A stretch of DNA of 64,000 nucleotides from JAHCIE01 sp034431435 (GTDB lineage: Bacteria; Chloroflexota; Anaerolineae; Epilineales; JAHCIE01). Below the pieces are notes generated by a model. It saw only the letters and a list, made by a program, of their open reading frames with translations, made no database searches and was not told the DNA's origin. This document shows positions 1-7,235 of the stretch, one piece after another. The translations under genes were made by a program, and so were the position numbers. How positions within the stretch are numbered: position 1 is the stretch's first letter; the number at the start of each line of letters is the position of its first letter. The stretch lies in contig DAOUDG010000100.1 in assembly GCA_034431435.1 (NCBI GenBank), positions 61,310-125,309 on the forward strand, read 5' to 3'.

Positions 1-641
1 TGGACGATGTCCCAGGCGCGCGGGCTGACGGCCACCATGGCCAGATCGGGCACAGCCGACAGGCACTTCTGTGTGCCGACCAGGGCCAGGTCGATATTCC
101 AGGCGTCGACCTCCAGCGGCGCGCCCGCCGCTGCCGACACCGTATCGACGTAGAACAGGGGCACCTCGTAGCGCCTCACCAGCGCGCCAAGCTCGGCAAT
201 CGGATTGAGGTTACCCACCGGCGTATCGCAGTGCACGGCGGTCACCATCTTGGGGCGATACTCGGCAATGGCCGCCTCGACGACGGCCAGGTCCATTGGC
301 GCGTCGAAGTCGAAGCGAACGATACGCGCCTCAGCGGTGATACCCTCGGCCATGTGGCCGATGCCGACGCCAAAGGGACCGTTGCCCACGGCCAGCACCC
401 GGTCGCCACGACGCAGGCAACTCTTAAGAGCCGACCACAGAGCTACCATGCCCTCACCGGTCATGACAGCGATCTGATTCTGGGTCTTGAGGATGCGGCG
501 CAGGCGGTCCTGGGTCGCCAGGTACAGGTCGAAGAACTCCGGCTCAAGGTCGGCCGAGCCGTAGTCGGTCAGGTAGGCGCGGCGGACCACCTCCGGCACG
601 CGGGTCGGCCCGGGCACGAGGGCAATGGGATACGTCTGCAT
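1..641 (-). CDS. Class V aminotransferase, PLP-dependent (C-terminus beyond the window)
   Basis: The first ~213 residues are present; the gene runs off the left edge of the window. Translation begins MQTYPIALVPGPTRVPEVV, typical of the alanine-glyoxylate/serine-pyruvate aminotransferase group (fold-type I PLP enzymes). The ATG is preceded by AGGAGG with a 7-nt gap, so the start is secure. Visible features are the early PGPT motif, a glycine-rich stretch with MTGEGMVALW near residue 60, the VDTVSAAAG region whose Asp normally contacts the PLP ring nitrogen, and GTQKC near residue 200, whose Lys should form the Schiff base. Substrate cannot be told from the fragment; alanine, serine, glyoxylate or a phosphonate-type amine donor are all possible. 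It is followed upstream by tgt on the same strand. Confidence 0.87.
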   Translation of the reverse strand, partial: MQTYPIALVPGPTRVPEVVRRAYLTDYGSADLEPEFFDLYLATQDRLRRILKTQNQIAVMTGEGMVALWSALKSCLRRGDRVLAVGNGPFGVGIGHMAEGITAEARIVRFDFDAPMDLAVVEAAIAEYRPKMVTAVHCDTPVGNLNPIAELGALVRRYEVPLFYVDTVSAAAGAPLEVDAWNIDLALVGTQKCLSAVPDLAMVAVSPRAWDIV

Positions 642-679
642 GGTATGCCTCCTGGCAGCATAGGTCGAGACCGTCTCTT

Positions 680-708
680 GCGGCAGCATGGCTGCCGCAC
701 TCCAGGCA
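680..708. repeat. Dispersed hairpin repeat (GCGGCAG...CTGCCGC family)
   Basis: A short inverted repeat, GCGGCAGC/GCTGCCGC, followed by ACTCCAGG, lies between the aminotransferase and tgt. A near copy on the other strand lies at 18595-18621 upstream of metH. The shared flank beyond the stem (CACTCCAGG) shows this is one repeat family and not a chance stem. Confidence 0.6.
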
Positions 709-724
709 AGCGCGGACAAAGGAC

Positions 725-1858
725 TCAAGCCAGGCCTGGCAGGGCGCGGGGCCAGCGCGCTTCCCAGTCGGCCCGCCAACTGGCAAAGCAGCCGTCGAGG
801 ATAGCCGCGCGCACCTCGCGCATCAGGCGCAACAGAAACGCCAGATTGTGGATCGTGAGCAGGCGCAGGCCTAGCAACTCATCGGCCTTGACCAGATGCC
901 GCAGGTAGGCGCGGCTGAAGGTCTGGCACGTGTAACAGTCGCATGTCGGGTCCAGCGGGTCGGCGTCCCGCTGGAAGCGGGCATTCTTGAGGTTGAGGCG
1001 ACCCTCCGGCGTCCACGCGCTACCGTGACGCGCCTCCCGTGTTGGCAGCACGCAGTCGAAGGTATCGACGCCTCGCGCCGCCCCCGCCACCAGGTCCTCC
1101 GGCGCGCCCACGCCGAGCAGATGGCGCGGCAGGTGGTCGGGCAGGGCGGGTGTCTGCGCTTCCAGCATGGCGAGCATCATCTCCTTCGGCTCGCCGACGC
1201 TCAGCCCGCCGATGCCAATACCCGCCACGTCCAGCCCACCGATGGCCTCGGCGCTGGCCCGCCGCAGGTCGGCGTACACTCCCCCCTGCACGATGCCGTA
1301 CAGGGCCTGGTCGGGCCGATGGTGAGCCGCCAGGCAGCGGGCCGCCCAGGCGTGCGTCAGATCGAGGGCGCGCTCGTTCTCCTCGCGGGTGGCAGGGTAC
1401 GGCGGGCATACGTCCAGCGGCATGATGATGTCCGCGCCCAGCTTCATCTCGGTGTCCATCACGCTCTCCGGCGTAAAGATATGCTCGCTGCCGTCGATAT
1501 GGGAGCGGAAGCGGACGCCATCCGGCGTGAGGGTACGCATGGGCGCCAGGCTGAACACCTGGAAGCCGCCCGAGTCGGTCAAGATCGGCCCATCCCAGGC
1601 CATGAAGCGGTGCAGGCCGCCCATCTCCGCCACAACATCGGCGCCCGGCCGCAGCGCCAGGTGGTAGGTGTTGGCGAGGATGAGGCTCGCCCCCAGCTCG
1701 CGCAGCTCGCGCGGCGAAACCGACTTGACAGTCGCCGCCGTTCCCACCGGCGCCAGATACGGCGTCGGGATGACGCCGTGAGGCGTGTGAATCTCCCCCG
1801 CTCGCGCCCAGGACGTCGGGTCGCGGGCCAGGATGTTGAACCGGATGGCGTGGGACAT
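725..1858 (-). CDS. tgt: tRNA-guanine (queuine) transglycosylase
   Basis: Exchanges guanine at wobble position 34 of GUN-anticodon tRNAs for the queuosine precursor. At 377 residues it has normal bacterial Tgt length and spans the full TIM barrel. Visible motifs are DSGGFQVFSL near residue 95 (catalytic Asp region), GIVQGGVYADLR, GIGGLSVGE, the second catalytic region VDTFDCVLPTR, and the zinc site CDCYTC near residue 305 followed by a His in LTIHN. No Shine-Dalgarno precedes the ATG. A TGC-TATAAT extended -10 element ends only 8 nt upstream, so the mRNA is probably leaderless. No queuosine biosynthesis gene is nearby, so whether the substrate is preQ1 or salvaged queuine is not shown. Confidence 0.97.
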   Translation of the reverse strand: MSHAIRFNILARDPTSWARAGEIHTPHGVIPTPYLAPVGTAATVKSVSPRELRELGASLILANTYHLALRPGADVVAEMGGLHRFMAWDGPILTDSGGFQVFSLAPMRTLTPDGVRFRSHIDGSEHIFTPESVMDTEMKLGADIIMPLDVCPPYPATREENERALDLTHAWAARCLAAHHRPDQALYGIVQGGVYADLRRASAEAIGGLDVAGIGIGGLSVGEPKEMMLAMLEAQTPALPDHLPRHLLGVGAPEDLVAGAARGVDTFDCVLPTREARHGSAWTPEGRLNLKNARFQRDADPLDPTCDCYTCQTFSRAYLRHLVKADELLGLRLLTIHNLAFLLRLMREVRAAILDGCFASWRADWEARWPRALPGLA

Positions 1859-1866
1859 GGGGATAA

Positions 1867-1875
1867 ATTATAGCA
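1867..1875 (-). promoter_or_regulatory. Extended -10 promoter for tgt, leaderless type
   Basis: On the minus strand TGC-TATAAT ends 8 nt before the tgt ATG, and the intervening bases (TTATCCCC) contain no ribosome binding site. A CTGACC -35-like hexamer lies about 18 nt further upstream. Transcription would start at or within two bases of the start codon. Confidence 0.6.
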
Positions 1876-1976
1876 CAGGCGCGGCAGCAGGGTCAGCGTT
1901 CACCGCCCTCGGCTGGTCCGCTGCGAGCCAACCTCCAGTAGGTGGCGCAGGTGGCGCAGGCAGGCCAACCCCGCCG

Positions 1977-2396
1977 TCACCGCTGGCGCGTCAGGCGATA
2001 GCCGAGCAGCGCGCCGAGTAGCCCCAGCGCCAACCCGGCGCCGAGCGACCCTTGCAGGCCGCCAAACACGCCGCGGCTGGTGAAGAGAACCACCGGTAGG
2101 ATACCGACCAGGCCCCCCACCAGCGCCGCCCACGGTCGGCCACCCTGCCCCATGCGCCGCCCGACGGCGTGGATACCCAGCGCAAGGCCCGCGACGTAGC
2201 CCGCCAGCCCCACGAAGAGTTGCACGGCCAGCAGACCCATGCCTAGCGACTGCGCCCAGCCCGTCCCCAGGGCCACGTAGCCGATGGCGATAGCGGCCAG
2301 CGGGCCAAGAATGAGGCCAATGACGAAACCGAGGGCCGCCTCGGCCAGCAGCGCGACCCAAAAGGGCGAACGAGGCGACTCGCCTGGCTGCGTCAT
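1977..2396 (-). CDS. Small multi-pass membrane protein, unknown function
   Basis: 139 residues. A short polar N-terminus (MTQPGESPRS) is followed by about four hydrophobic helices rich in Gly, Ala and Leu, at roughly residues 12-40, 48-75, 86-106 and 112-134, and a basic C-terminus (GYRLTRQR). There are no recognisable catalytic or binding motifs. The ATG is preceded by GGGAG 4 nt upstream. It lies alone between tgt (same strand) and a divergent VOC-family gene. No function is proposed. The reading is supported by length, membrane topology and start signal rather than by a family match. Confidence 0.7.
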   Translation of the reverse strand: MTQPGESPRSPFWVALLAEAALGFVIGLILGPLAAIAIGYVALGTGWAQSLGMGLLAVQLFVGLAGYVAGLALGIHAVGRRMGQGGRPWAALVGGLVGILPVVLFTSRGVFGGLQGSLGAGLALGLLGALLGYRLTRQR

Positions 2397-2542
2397 GATG
2401 CTCCCTTCGCCACGGCCAGATCAGCCATTCGGACGATTACAGCACACCTGTTCTATGATAGACTATACCTTGGTTGTCGCGCCCCCGATGTGGCGTGACG
2501 AGCGCCAACCTTCCGTGACCCATGACGCACCAGGAGGAAAGC

Positions 2543-3019
2543 ATGACCGACACCCCAAGCTACGTTCGGCCCGGCTACACGGCCCTGTCGCCCGCACTGA
2601 CCGTCATCGACGCCCCGCGCGCCCTCAACTTCTACCGCGACGCCTTCGGCGCCGTCGAGGTATACCGCATCACCAACCCCGACGGCAGCATCGCCCACGC
2701 CGAGCTACGCTTCGGCGACACCACCGTCGCCCTGTCCGAGGAATCGCCCGCCTGGGGTAACATCAGCCCCGCGACGCTGGGTGGCACGCCCGTCGTGCTG
2801 AGCCTCTACGTCGCCGACGCCGATGCGACAGTCGCGCGCGCCGTGGCGGCGGGCGCGGCGTTGGTCCACCCCGTCGATACCCACTTCTACGGCGACCGCG
2901 CCGGCCGCGTCCGTGACCCCTTCGGCCACATCTGGATCATCAGCACATTCGTCAAGGACGTCCCCCCGGCCGAGATGCAGCGCCTCGTGGACGAGATGAT
3001 GCAGCCGACGAGCGATTGA
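2543..3019 (+). CDS. VOC (glyoxalase/bleomycin resistance/PhnB-like) family protein
   Basis: 158 residues. The start at 2543 follows AGGAGG with a good gap; an in-frame ATG 21 nt upstream has no ribosome binding site. The fold shows two beta-alpha-beta-beta-beta modules: ALSPALTVIDAPRALNFYRDAFGAVE at the front and VADADATVARAVAAGA in the second half, ending in RVRDPFGHIWIIST, the classic DPFGHxW signature near the C-terminus. This sequence type matches the PhnB/YdhK-like branch, whose members are usually of unknown substrate. Only some canonical metal ligands (His/Glu) can be assigned. It appears monocistronic, with a dispersed hairpin repeat directly after it. Confidence 0.88.
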   Translation: MTDTPSYVRPGYTALSPALTVIDAPRALNFYRDAFGAVEVYRITNPDGSIAHAELRFGDTTVALSEESPAWGNISPATLGGTPVVLSLYVADADATVARAVAAGAALVHPVDTHFYGDRAGRVRDPFGHIWIISTFVKDVPPAEMQRLVDEMMQPTSD

Positions 3020-3034
3020 GGCAAGCTAAGGAAT

Positions 3035-3068
3035 AAACCTGACAGGTTTCTGAAAACCTGTCAGGTTT
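3035..3068. repeat. Perfect 15-bp inverted repeat (AAACCTGACAGGTTT family), possible terminator
   Basis: Two perfect 15-nt arms (AAACCTGACAGGTTT and its complement) are separated by CTGA. Each arm is itself nearly palindromic, so the unit can form either one long or two short hairpins. It lies 16 nt after the VOC gene stop and is visibly AT-richer than its surroundings. It may serve as the terminator, but it looks like an interspersed repeat unit. Confidence 0.75.
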
Positions 3069-3121
3069 CGCGCGTAGATCCGGTCCACCATGCGTCCTAC
3101 TCAACATCCGCCAACCGATGG

Positions 3122-3150
3122 ATGACAGCCGCGCCTGGCGTGGCTATACT
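3122..3150 (+). promoter_or_regulatory. Sigma-70 promoter giving a leaderless pterin dehydratase mRNA
   Basis: ATGACA (3122-3127), a 17-nt spacer, then TATACT (3145-3150). The ATG at 3157 follows after exactly six bases (TGAGGC), where transcription would start. There is no Shine-Dalgarno that could act at this distance. Confidence 0.65.
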
Positions 3151-3156
3151 TGAGGC

Positions 3157-3498
3157 ATGGAAACTCTCACTCAGCTCAAGTGCGTCGCCTGTCGCGCCGG
3201 CGAGCCACCGGCCACCGCCGCCGAGATCGACGCCTTCATGCCCCAGATTCCCGACTGGCGCATCGTCGAGCGCGACGGCATCCCGCGCCTGGAACGGATC
3301 TTCAAGTTCAAGAACTTCGCCGACGCCCTCGCCTTCACCAACCGCGTCGGCGCGCTGGCCGAGGCAGAGGGCCACCACCCCGCCCTGCTCACCGAGTGGG
3401 GCCGCGTCACTGTGACGTGGTGGACGCACAAGATCCGCAACCTGCACCGCAACGACTTCATCATGGCCGCCAAGACCGACGGCCTGTACTATCCCTGA
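3157..3498 (+). CDS. 4a-hydroxytetrahydrobiopterin dehydratase (pterin-4-alpha-carbinolamine dehydratase)
   Basis: 113 residues, normal for the PCD/DCoH family. The enzyme dehydrates 4a-hydroxytetrahydrobiopterin during pterin recycling, or acts in molybdopterin/folate side chemistry in bacteria without aromatic hydroxylases. The signature EGHHPALLTEWGRVTVTWWT followed by H, with a downstream NDFIMAAKTD, supplies the paired His residues, the Trp-Thr-His and the Asp of the active site. The N-terminus contains KCVACRAGEPPAT, a common extension in this family. Translation likely starts on a leaderless mRNA. No phenylalanine hydroxylase is in the window, so the physiological partner is not known. 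Confidence 0.93.
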   Translation: METLTQLKCVACRAGEPPATAAEIDAFMPQIPDWRIVERDGIPRLERIFKFKNFADALAFTNRVGALAEAEGHHPALLTEWGRVTVTWWTHKIRNLHRNDFIMAAKTDGLYYP

Positions 3499-3516
3499 TT
3501 CTAGCCGGGCGGTGGA

Positions 3517-3557
3517 CGAAGGACGGTAGGCGACCTCCCTCGTCTACCGTCCTTGCG
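3517..3557. terminator. Bidirectional hairpin between convergent genes
   Basis: A long stem centred on GGACGGTAGGCGA paired with TCGTCTACCGTCC, with a 6-nt loop and a single bulge, lies between two convergent genes and overlaps the last codons of the minus-strand membrane protein. There is no clear T-tract on either side. Confidence 0.55.
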
Positions 3558-4410
3558 TTTGGGACGCCGACGGCTGAAGCCGCAGACCCAGCAGGCCGAC
3601 GACCAGGAAACTCGCCACGACGATGACGTACAGCCACAGGCGCGGGTCGTCGAGGCGCACATCACCCAGGTAACGCAGCAGCGCGATGGCCTGCAAGACG
3701 GCGATGGCGACGTAGGCGCGGAAGGCGACCCGCACCCGCACCAGGTCATTCTCCCACGCCATCTGCGCCGCCGCGACGCCAATGCCGACCAGCCAGGCCG
3801 CCACGGCCCGCGCGGTCAGCGGCGTCAACGCCCACGGCCACAGGGGCGCGCCCAGGGGTGGCGCGAGGAACATGACAGTCCCAAGCCCGATAAGGATGAC
3901 GGCCTGAATGATGAGAATCACCCGCAGCCAACCCGGTAGTAGGGCCAGGCGCGGCGGGTCGCCACCTGGCGCGCGCCGCTGTATCGCCACCATGATGGGC
4001 ACGGCGATGGGCACGATGGCGTACACAGCCAGCCAGACGTAAGTCAGGCTCACCGTCAGCGGGCCGGCGGGCGTGCCCAGCGGCGGGTTGAGGTGAAACA
4101 GGTTCAGATGCATCAGGGTGGCGATCAGCGTCAGGGTAGTGAAGACCCACACCGCCGGGATAGCGACTCGCGCATTGGCCCACACGCGCTCGCGAGCGGC
4201 CAGAAACTCCAGCACGCTGCCCGCCCAGTACGCCGCACCGAGGAAAGCCGCCGTCAGGTAGCGATTATTGGGGGGGGCGATGGTCCAGGCAAAGAGCCCG
4301 TCGGTCTGCTCGGGGGCCAGGAACAGGGCAGCGCCAATGATGAGGACAAGCGTACCCGCGATGCGCAACCAGATTCGAATGGCCCGCGTCGTCAACTGCA
4401 CCTCGGTCAT
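3544..4410 (-). CDS. Integral membrane protein, unknown function
   Basis: 288 residues with about eight predicted transmembrane helices arranged as two similar halves, starting IAGTLVLIIGAALFLAP and later IIQAVILIGLGTVMFLAP. Both halves carry the same LxxGxxxFLAP pattern, so the protein probably arose by internal duplication. The ATG at 4410 has AGGAGG five bases upstream; an in-frame GTG at 4416 overlaps that ribosome binding site and is less likely. There are no transporter signatures or conserved charged pairs that would name a substrate. It is divergent from tyrS. Confidence 0.75.
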   Translation of the reverse strand: MTEVQLTTRAIRIWLRIAGTLVLIIGAALFLAPEQTDGLFAWTIAPPNNRYLTAAFLGAAYWAGSVLEFLAARERVWANARVAIPAVWVFTTLTLIATLMHLNLFHLNPPLGTPAGPLTVSLTYVWLAVYAIVPIAVPIMVAIQRRAPGGDPPRLALLPGWLRVILIIQAVILIGLGTVMFLAPPLGAPLWPWALTPLTARAVAAWLVGIGVAAAQMAWENDLVRVRVAFRAYVAIAVLQAIALLRYLGDVRLDDPRLWLYVIVVASFLVVGLLGLRLQPSASQTQGR

Positions 4411-4489
4411 AGTCACCTCCTGGGTTGTCGTAAGCCCCGTCGACAGGCAACGCCAAGACTGTCTCGCCGCCCTACATGGGCAAGCCTTG

Positions 4490-4498
4490 TGCTATAAT
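4490..4498 (+). promoter_or_regulatory. Extended -10 promoter of tyrS
   Basis: TGC-TATAAT, a perfect extended -10, lies 27 nt before the tyrS ATG. No good -35 is present, as expected for extended -10 promoters. The leader is short (about 20 nt) and holds only the GGGAGGA ribosome binding site, so no T-box fits here. Confidence 0.6.
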
Positions 4499-4524
4499 TC
4501 AGCCACTACCAGTCGGGAGGACGT

Positions 4525-5739
4525 ATGACGGTTCCGGTCGAAGAACAGGTCGCCATTCTCATGCGTGGCACGGAGTATGGCGACAGCCAGACCCGCCTGA
4601 ACATGGAGGCCGAGTTGCGCACGCGGCTGAAGGAAGGCCGCCCGCTGCGGGTCTACTGCGGCTACGACCCCACCAAGCCCGACCTGCACGTCGGCCACAC
4701 CATCACCATGCGCAAGTTGCGCCAGTTCCAGGAACTGGGGCATGACGTGACGTTCCTCATCGGCACGTACACCAGCCTCATCGGTGACCCCAGCGACAAG
4801 AACAAGCTGCGCCCGATCCTGACGCCTGCGCAGGTCGAGGCCAACGCCCAAACCTACGCCGAGCAGGCCTTCAAGATCCTCGACCGCGCCACGACCCACG
4901 TCCGCTACAACGCCGACTGGCTGTCGAAACTGACCTTCGCCGACCTGATTCAAGTCGGCTCCAACTTCACCCTCCAGCAGTTCTTGCAGCGCGAGAACTT
5001 CGCCAAACGCTTCGACGTGGGCGATCCCATCTTCCTGCACGAGACCTTCTACGCGCTGATGCAGGCCTACGACGCCGTAGCCCTTGACACCGATGTCCAG
5101 GTCGGTGGAACCGACCAGCTATGGAACATCATCGTCGCGGGCCGCAAGCTTCAGGAGGTCTACGGTCAGCGGCCTCAGATCGGCATCATCACCGCCATCC
5201 TGCCCGGTACCGACGGCGTAGTGAAAATGTCCAAGTCGACTGGCAACCACATCGGCATCTTCGACCCGCCCAACGACATGTACGGCAAGGTCATGAGCAT
5301 CCCCGACGAGGCCATGTGGCTGTACTACGACCTGGTGACGCGCTTCCCGGTTGAGGAGATTTCGCGCCTCAAGGCCGCCGTCACAGCGGGCCAGTTGCAC
5401 CCGATGGACGCCAAGAAGAAACTGGCCTGGGAAATCACCGAGATCTACCACTCGCCCGACGACGCAGCGGCGGCCGCCGAACGCTTCGCCACGGTCTTCC
5501 AGCAGCGCGAGATCCCCGAGAGCATGCCCAGCCTCAAGCTCGACGGGACGCGCTCCATCGTCGACATCATGGTCCAGGCGCAGCTTGTCGCCAGCAAGAG
5601 CGAGGCGCGGCGACTCATCGAGCAGGGCGGCGTCAAGCTGGACGGCGAGCGAATCGACAGCGTGGCCTTCGAGGTTCCCGACCGCGAGGGAATCCTCCAG
5701 GTCGGCCGCCGCAAGTTCGTGCGCCTGGTGACGGAGTAG
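4525..5739 (+). CDS. tyrS: Tyrosyl-tRNA synthetase
   Basis: Charges tRNA-Tyr; class I aminoacyl-tRNA synthetase of 404 residues. The catalytic Rossmann domain carries the HIGH-type motif HVGH at residues 55-58, the tyrosine pocket VGGTDQLWNI, and the KMSKS loop near residue 234 followed by TGNHIGI. The C-terminus (about 345-404) is an S4 RNA-binding domain with SKSEARRLIEQGGVKLDGER. The ribosome binding site GGGAGGA precedes the ATG by five bases. The length and motif spacing match the TyrZ-type bacterial enzyme. The small gene at 5744 follows by 4 nt and may be translationally coupled. Confidence 0.98.
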   Translation: MTVPVEEQVAILMRGTEYGDSQTRLNMEAELRTRLKEGRPLRVYCGYDPTKPDLHVGHTITMRKLRQFQELGHDVTFLIGTYTSLIGDPSDKNKLRPILTPAQVEANAQTYAEQAFKILDRATTHVRYNADWLSKLTFADLIQVGSNFTLQQFLQRENFAKRFDVGDPIFLHETFYALMQAYDAVALDTDVQVGGTDQLWNIIVAGRKLQEVYGQRPQIGIITAILPGTDGVVKMSKSTGNHIGIFDPPNDMYGKVMSIPDEAMWLYYDLVTRFPVEEISRLKAAVTAGQLHPMDAKKKLAWEITEIYHSPDDAAAAAERFATVFQQREIPESMPSLKLDGTRSIVDIMVQAQLVASKSEARRLIEQGGVKLDGERIDSVAFEVPDREGILQVGRRKFVRLVTE

Positions 5740-5743
5740 CCGC

Positions 5744-6160
5744 GTGCCCAGCAACGAGGCCATGTACGCCTCCTATCGCGCCAACGCCCTCAAACAGTGG
5801 GTTGTGGATGTCGAGGCCAGCGAGGAGGCTCCCGCCCTCATCTTCCTACGCGGCCACAGCCCCGCCAGCGGCACGCGCTACGGGTTCATCCTGGCGGGGC
5901 GCGGCGAGATTCCCAGTCGCGTCCAGGTCGTGCGCGGCCTGAAGGGGGTCGTCAGGGTAGACGACGGCTTCTACACGTCCGTCATCCTGTGCGATCCCGA
6001 CCGCCGCGATGCTCTGATCCAGGAGATACGGGTGCGGCTGGCCGCCCTCGGCTTCCTGACCACCGCCGAGTGGGAGGCGGAAGTTGCCCGCGCCGCCCCC
6101 AGCCAGGACCCGCGCCCCACCAGCTTCATGCAGGGGCGAGGTAGGCCGCTCGTGAAGTAG
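5744..6160 (+). CDS. Conserved-looking hypothetical protein, possibly coupled to tyrS
   Basis: 138 residues from a GTG start four bases after the tyrS stop; GGAG sits about 7 nt upstream inside the end of tyrS. An alternative ATG six codons in (MYASYRANALKQW) is equally possible. The sequence is soluble, with alternating strands (RYGFILAGRGEIPSRVQVV, VDDGFYTSVILCD) and a helical segment (DALIQEIRVRLAALGF), and a Pro/Arg-rich tail. No family is recognised and no function is proposed. Codon use resembles its neighbours, and a terminator hairpin overlaps its stop codon. Confidence 0.68.
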   Translation: MPSNEAMYASYRANALKQWVVDVEASEEAPALIFLRGHSPASGTRYGFILAGRGEIPSRVQVVRGLKGVVRVDDGFYTSVILCDPDRRDALIQEIRVRLAALGFLTTAEWEAEVARAAPSQDPRPTSFMQGRGRPLVK

Positions 6161-6182
6161 GGACCGCTTCACAGAGCGTCCC
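6160..6182. terminator. Short hairpin terminator after the tyrS unit
   Basis: GGGAC-c-GCT pairs with AGC-g-TCCC around a TCACAG loop. It starts at the last base of the stop codon of the 5744-6160 gene, in a convergent intergenic space. No T-run follows. Confidence 0.45.
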
Positions 6183-6204
6183 CCACAGACCTCCGCCCTG
6201 CCCT

Positions 6205-6232
6205 CATCGGTCATCGGTGGTCAGTGGTCGTC
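6205..6232. repeat. GGTCGTCGG-type degenerate repeat
   Basis: A run of GGTCATCGGTGGTCAGTGGTC overlaps the stop codon of the minus-strand DNRLRE gene. It belongs to the same family as the longer arrays at 12832-12889, 15254-15396 and 59569-59611. Confidence 0.55.
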
Positions 6233-7076
6233 ACTCCGGCGCCCAGCGAATCACCAGGCGGGGCGCTTTCGTGATCCCCTCGCGCGTCTCGATGCCCCAG
6301 AAATCGTACAGCAGTGGCTGTTCGCTGACCGGTGTCTCCGGTCCACGCAGCAGGATACCATCATTCGGTGTCCCGCGCTGCCAGGCCTGGACAAGACCCG
6401 TCACGTCGACACTGACCCAGCTCTGTACCAGCGCCGGCTGGAGCTTCGCCACGCCGTAGGCCTCAGCCATCGCCTCGCCGTACTCCTGCCACGTCACCGT
6501 CGCCTCGTCCCAGGCGCGTGGCGCCCGATGCGCCGCGATCTCCGCGCCCCGGCACTCATAGCAGTTGTGAATGAACACCTCAAGCTGTGCCGCGAGCAAC
6601 AGAGCATCGCGCGGCACGGGGCTAAGGTCGAAGCGAATCAGCGCGCGCTGGCGCAGCCACAGTTGGTCGTCGTAGCCAACGAACATGCCAGGATAGCCCC
6701 CCCACACGGCATCGGCGCGCCCTTCGGTCAGGAACGTGTCGGCAACCGCAACGAGCCGCACCAGGGGTGGCAGCGGCGTTGCCGTGGCTGTCGGCGGTGG
6801 TCCGTCCGTGGCGGTCGAGGTTGGCGACGCCGCCGGCGTGGCGCTGGGCATCGGGGATGGCGGCGCAAGTGTCGGCGAGAGGGTCGGACTGGCCGTCGCC
6901 GATGGCATCTGCGTTGGCGGCGTGGGCAACACGCCGGGCGCGATACCGTGCGGCGCGTACGGCAGGAAGAGACTCGCCTCGTCCGCTGTACGCCCCGCGC
7001 TCCACCCTGTGACGAGCCACGCCACGCCCAGCAGCACAGTCAATAGGAACACGGCCTGGCGGGCCGAACAGGTCAT
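6231..7076 (-). CDS. Secreted or anchored DNRLRE-domain protein
   Basis: 281 residues. An N-terminal hydrophobic segment (AVFLLTVLLGVAWLVTGW) acts as signal peptide or anchor. A Pro/Thr/Ser-rich linker (about residues 45-105) with repeated PTxSPT and TATATP patterns follows. The C-terminal ~170 residues form a DNRLRE-type jelly-roll domain: VADTFLTEGRAD, RALIRFDLSPVPRDALLLAA, then the hallmark AWDEATVTWQEYGE and WVSVDVTGLVQAW, ending with LLRGPE and RLVIRW. Such domains occur on bacterial surface proteins and include carbohydrate-binding members (CBM96). It is probably an extracellular adhesin or binding module without catalytic activity. There is only weak ribosome-binding complementarity before the ATG. 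Confidence 0.82.
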   Translation of the reverse strand: MTCSARQAVFLLTVLLGVAWLVTGWSAGRTADEASLFLPYAPHGIAPGVLPTPPTQMPSATASPTLSPTLAPPSPMPSATPAASPTSTATDGPPPTATATPLPPLVRLVAVADTFLTEGRADAVWGGYPGMFVGYDDQLWLRQRALIRFDLSPVPRDALLLAAQLEVFIHNCYECRGAEIAAHRAPRAWDEATVTWQEYGEAMAEAYGVAKLQPALVQSWVSVDVTGLVQAWQRGTPNDGILLRGPETPVSEQPLLYDFWGIETREGITKAPRLVIRWAPE

Positions 7077-7235
7077 GGGTTGCCTTTGTGCGCCCCTCCG
7101 ACTCGAAGTCGGAGGCTACTATGCCAGGCCCGCCGGGCAGGCTCTCACCCGTGGCCCAACGCCGAACCCTACCGATGCCGCGCCAGCCCGCTTCGAGCAG
7201 GCTTCCCAGGCTGACCGCCGACTTCCACTCGGTGG

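Noticed and set aside
896..1873. Long plus-strand open frames opposite tgt, metH, the wall protein and others
   Set aside because: They are the third-position-GC shadow frames expected in GC-rich genes, with Arg/Pro-rich content, no start signals and no family motifs; the opposite strand has clear genes.
4499..4524. T-box leader upstream of tyrS
   Set aside because: The predicted leader is only about 20-25 nt and has no T-box core sequence or specifier loop.
5744..6160. Calling the gene after tyrS an RNA-binding or editing factor because of its neighbour
   Set aside because: No motif supports it; adjacency alone is not evidence.
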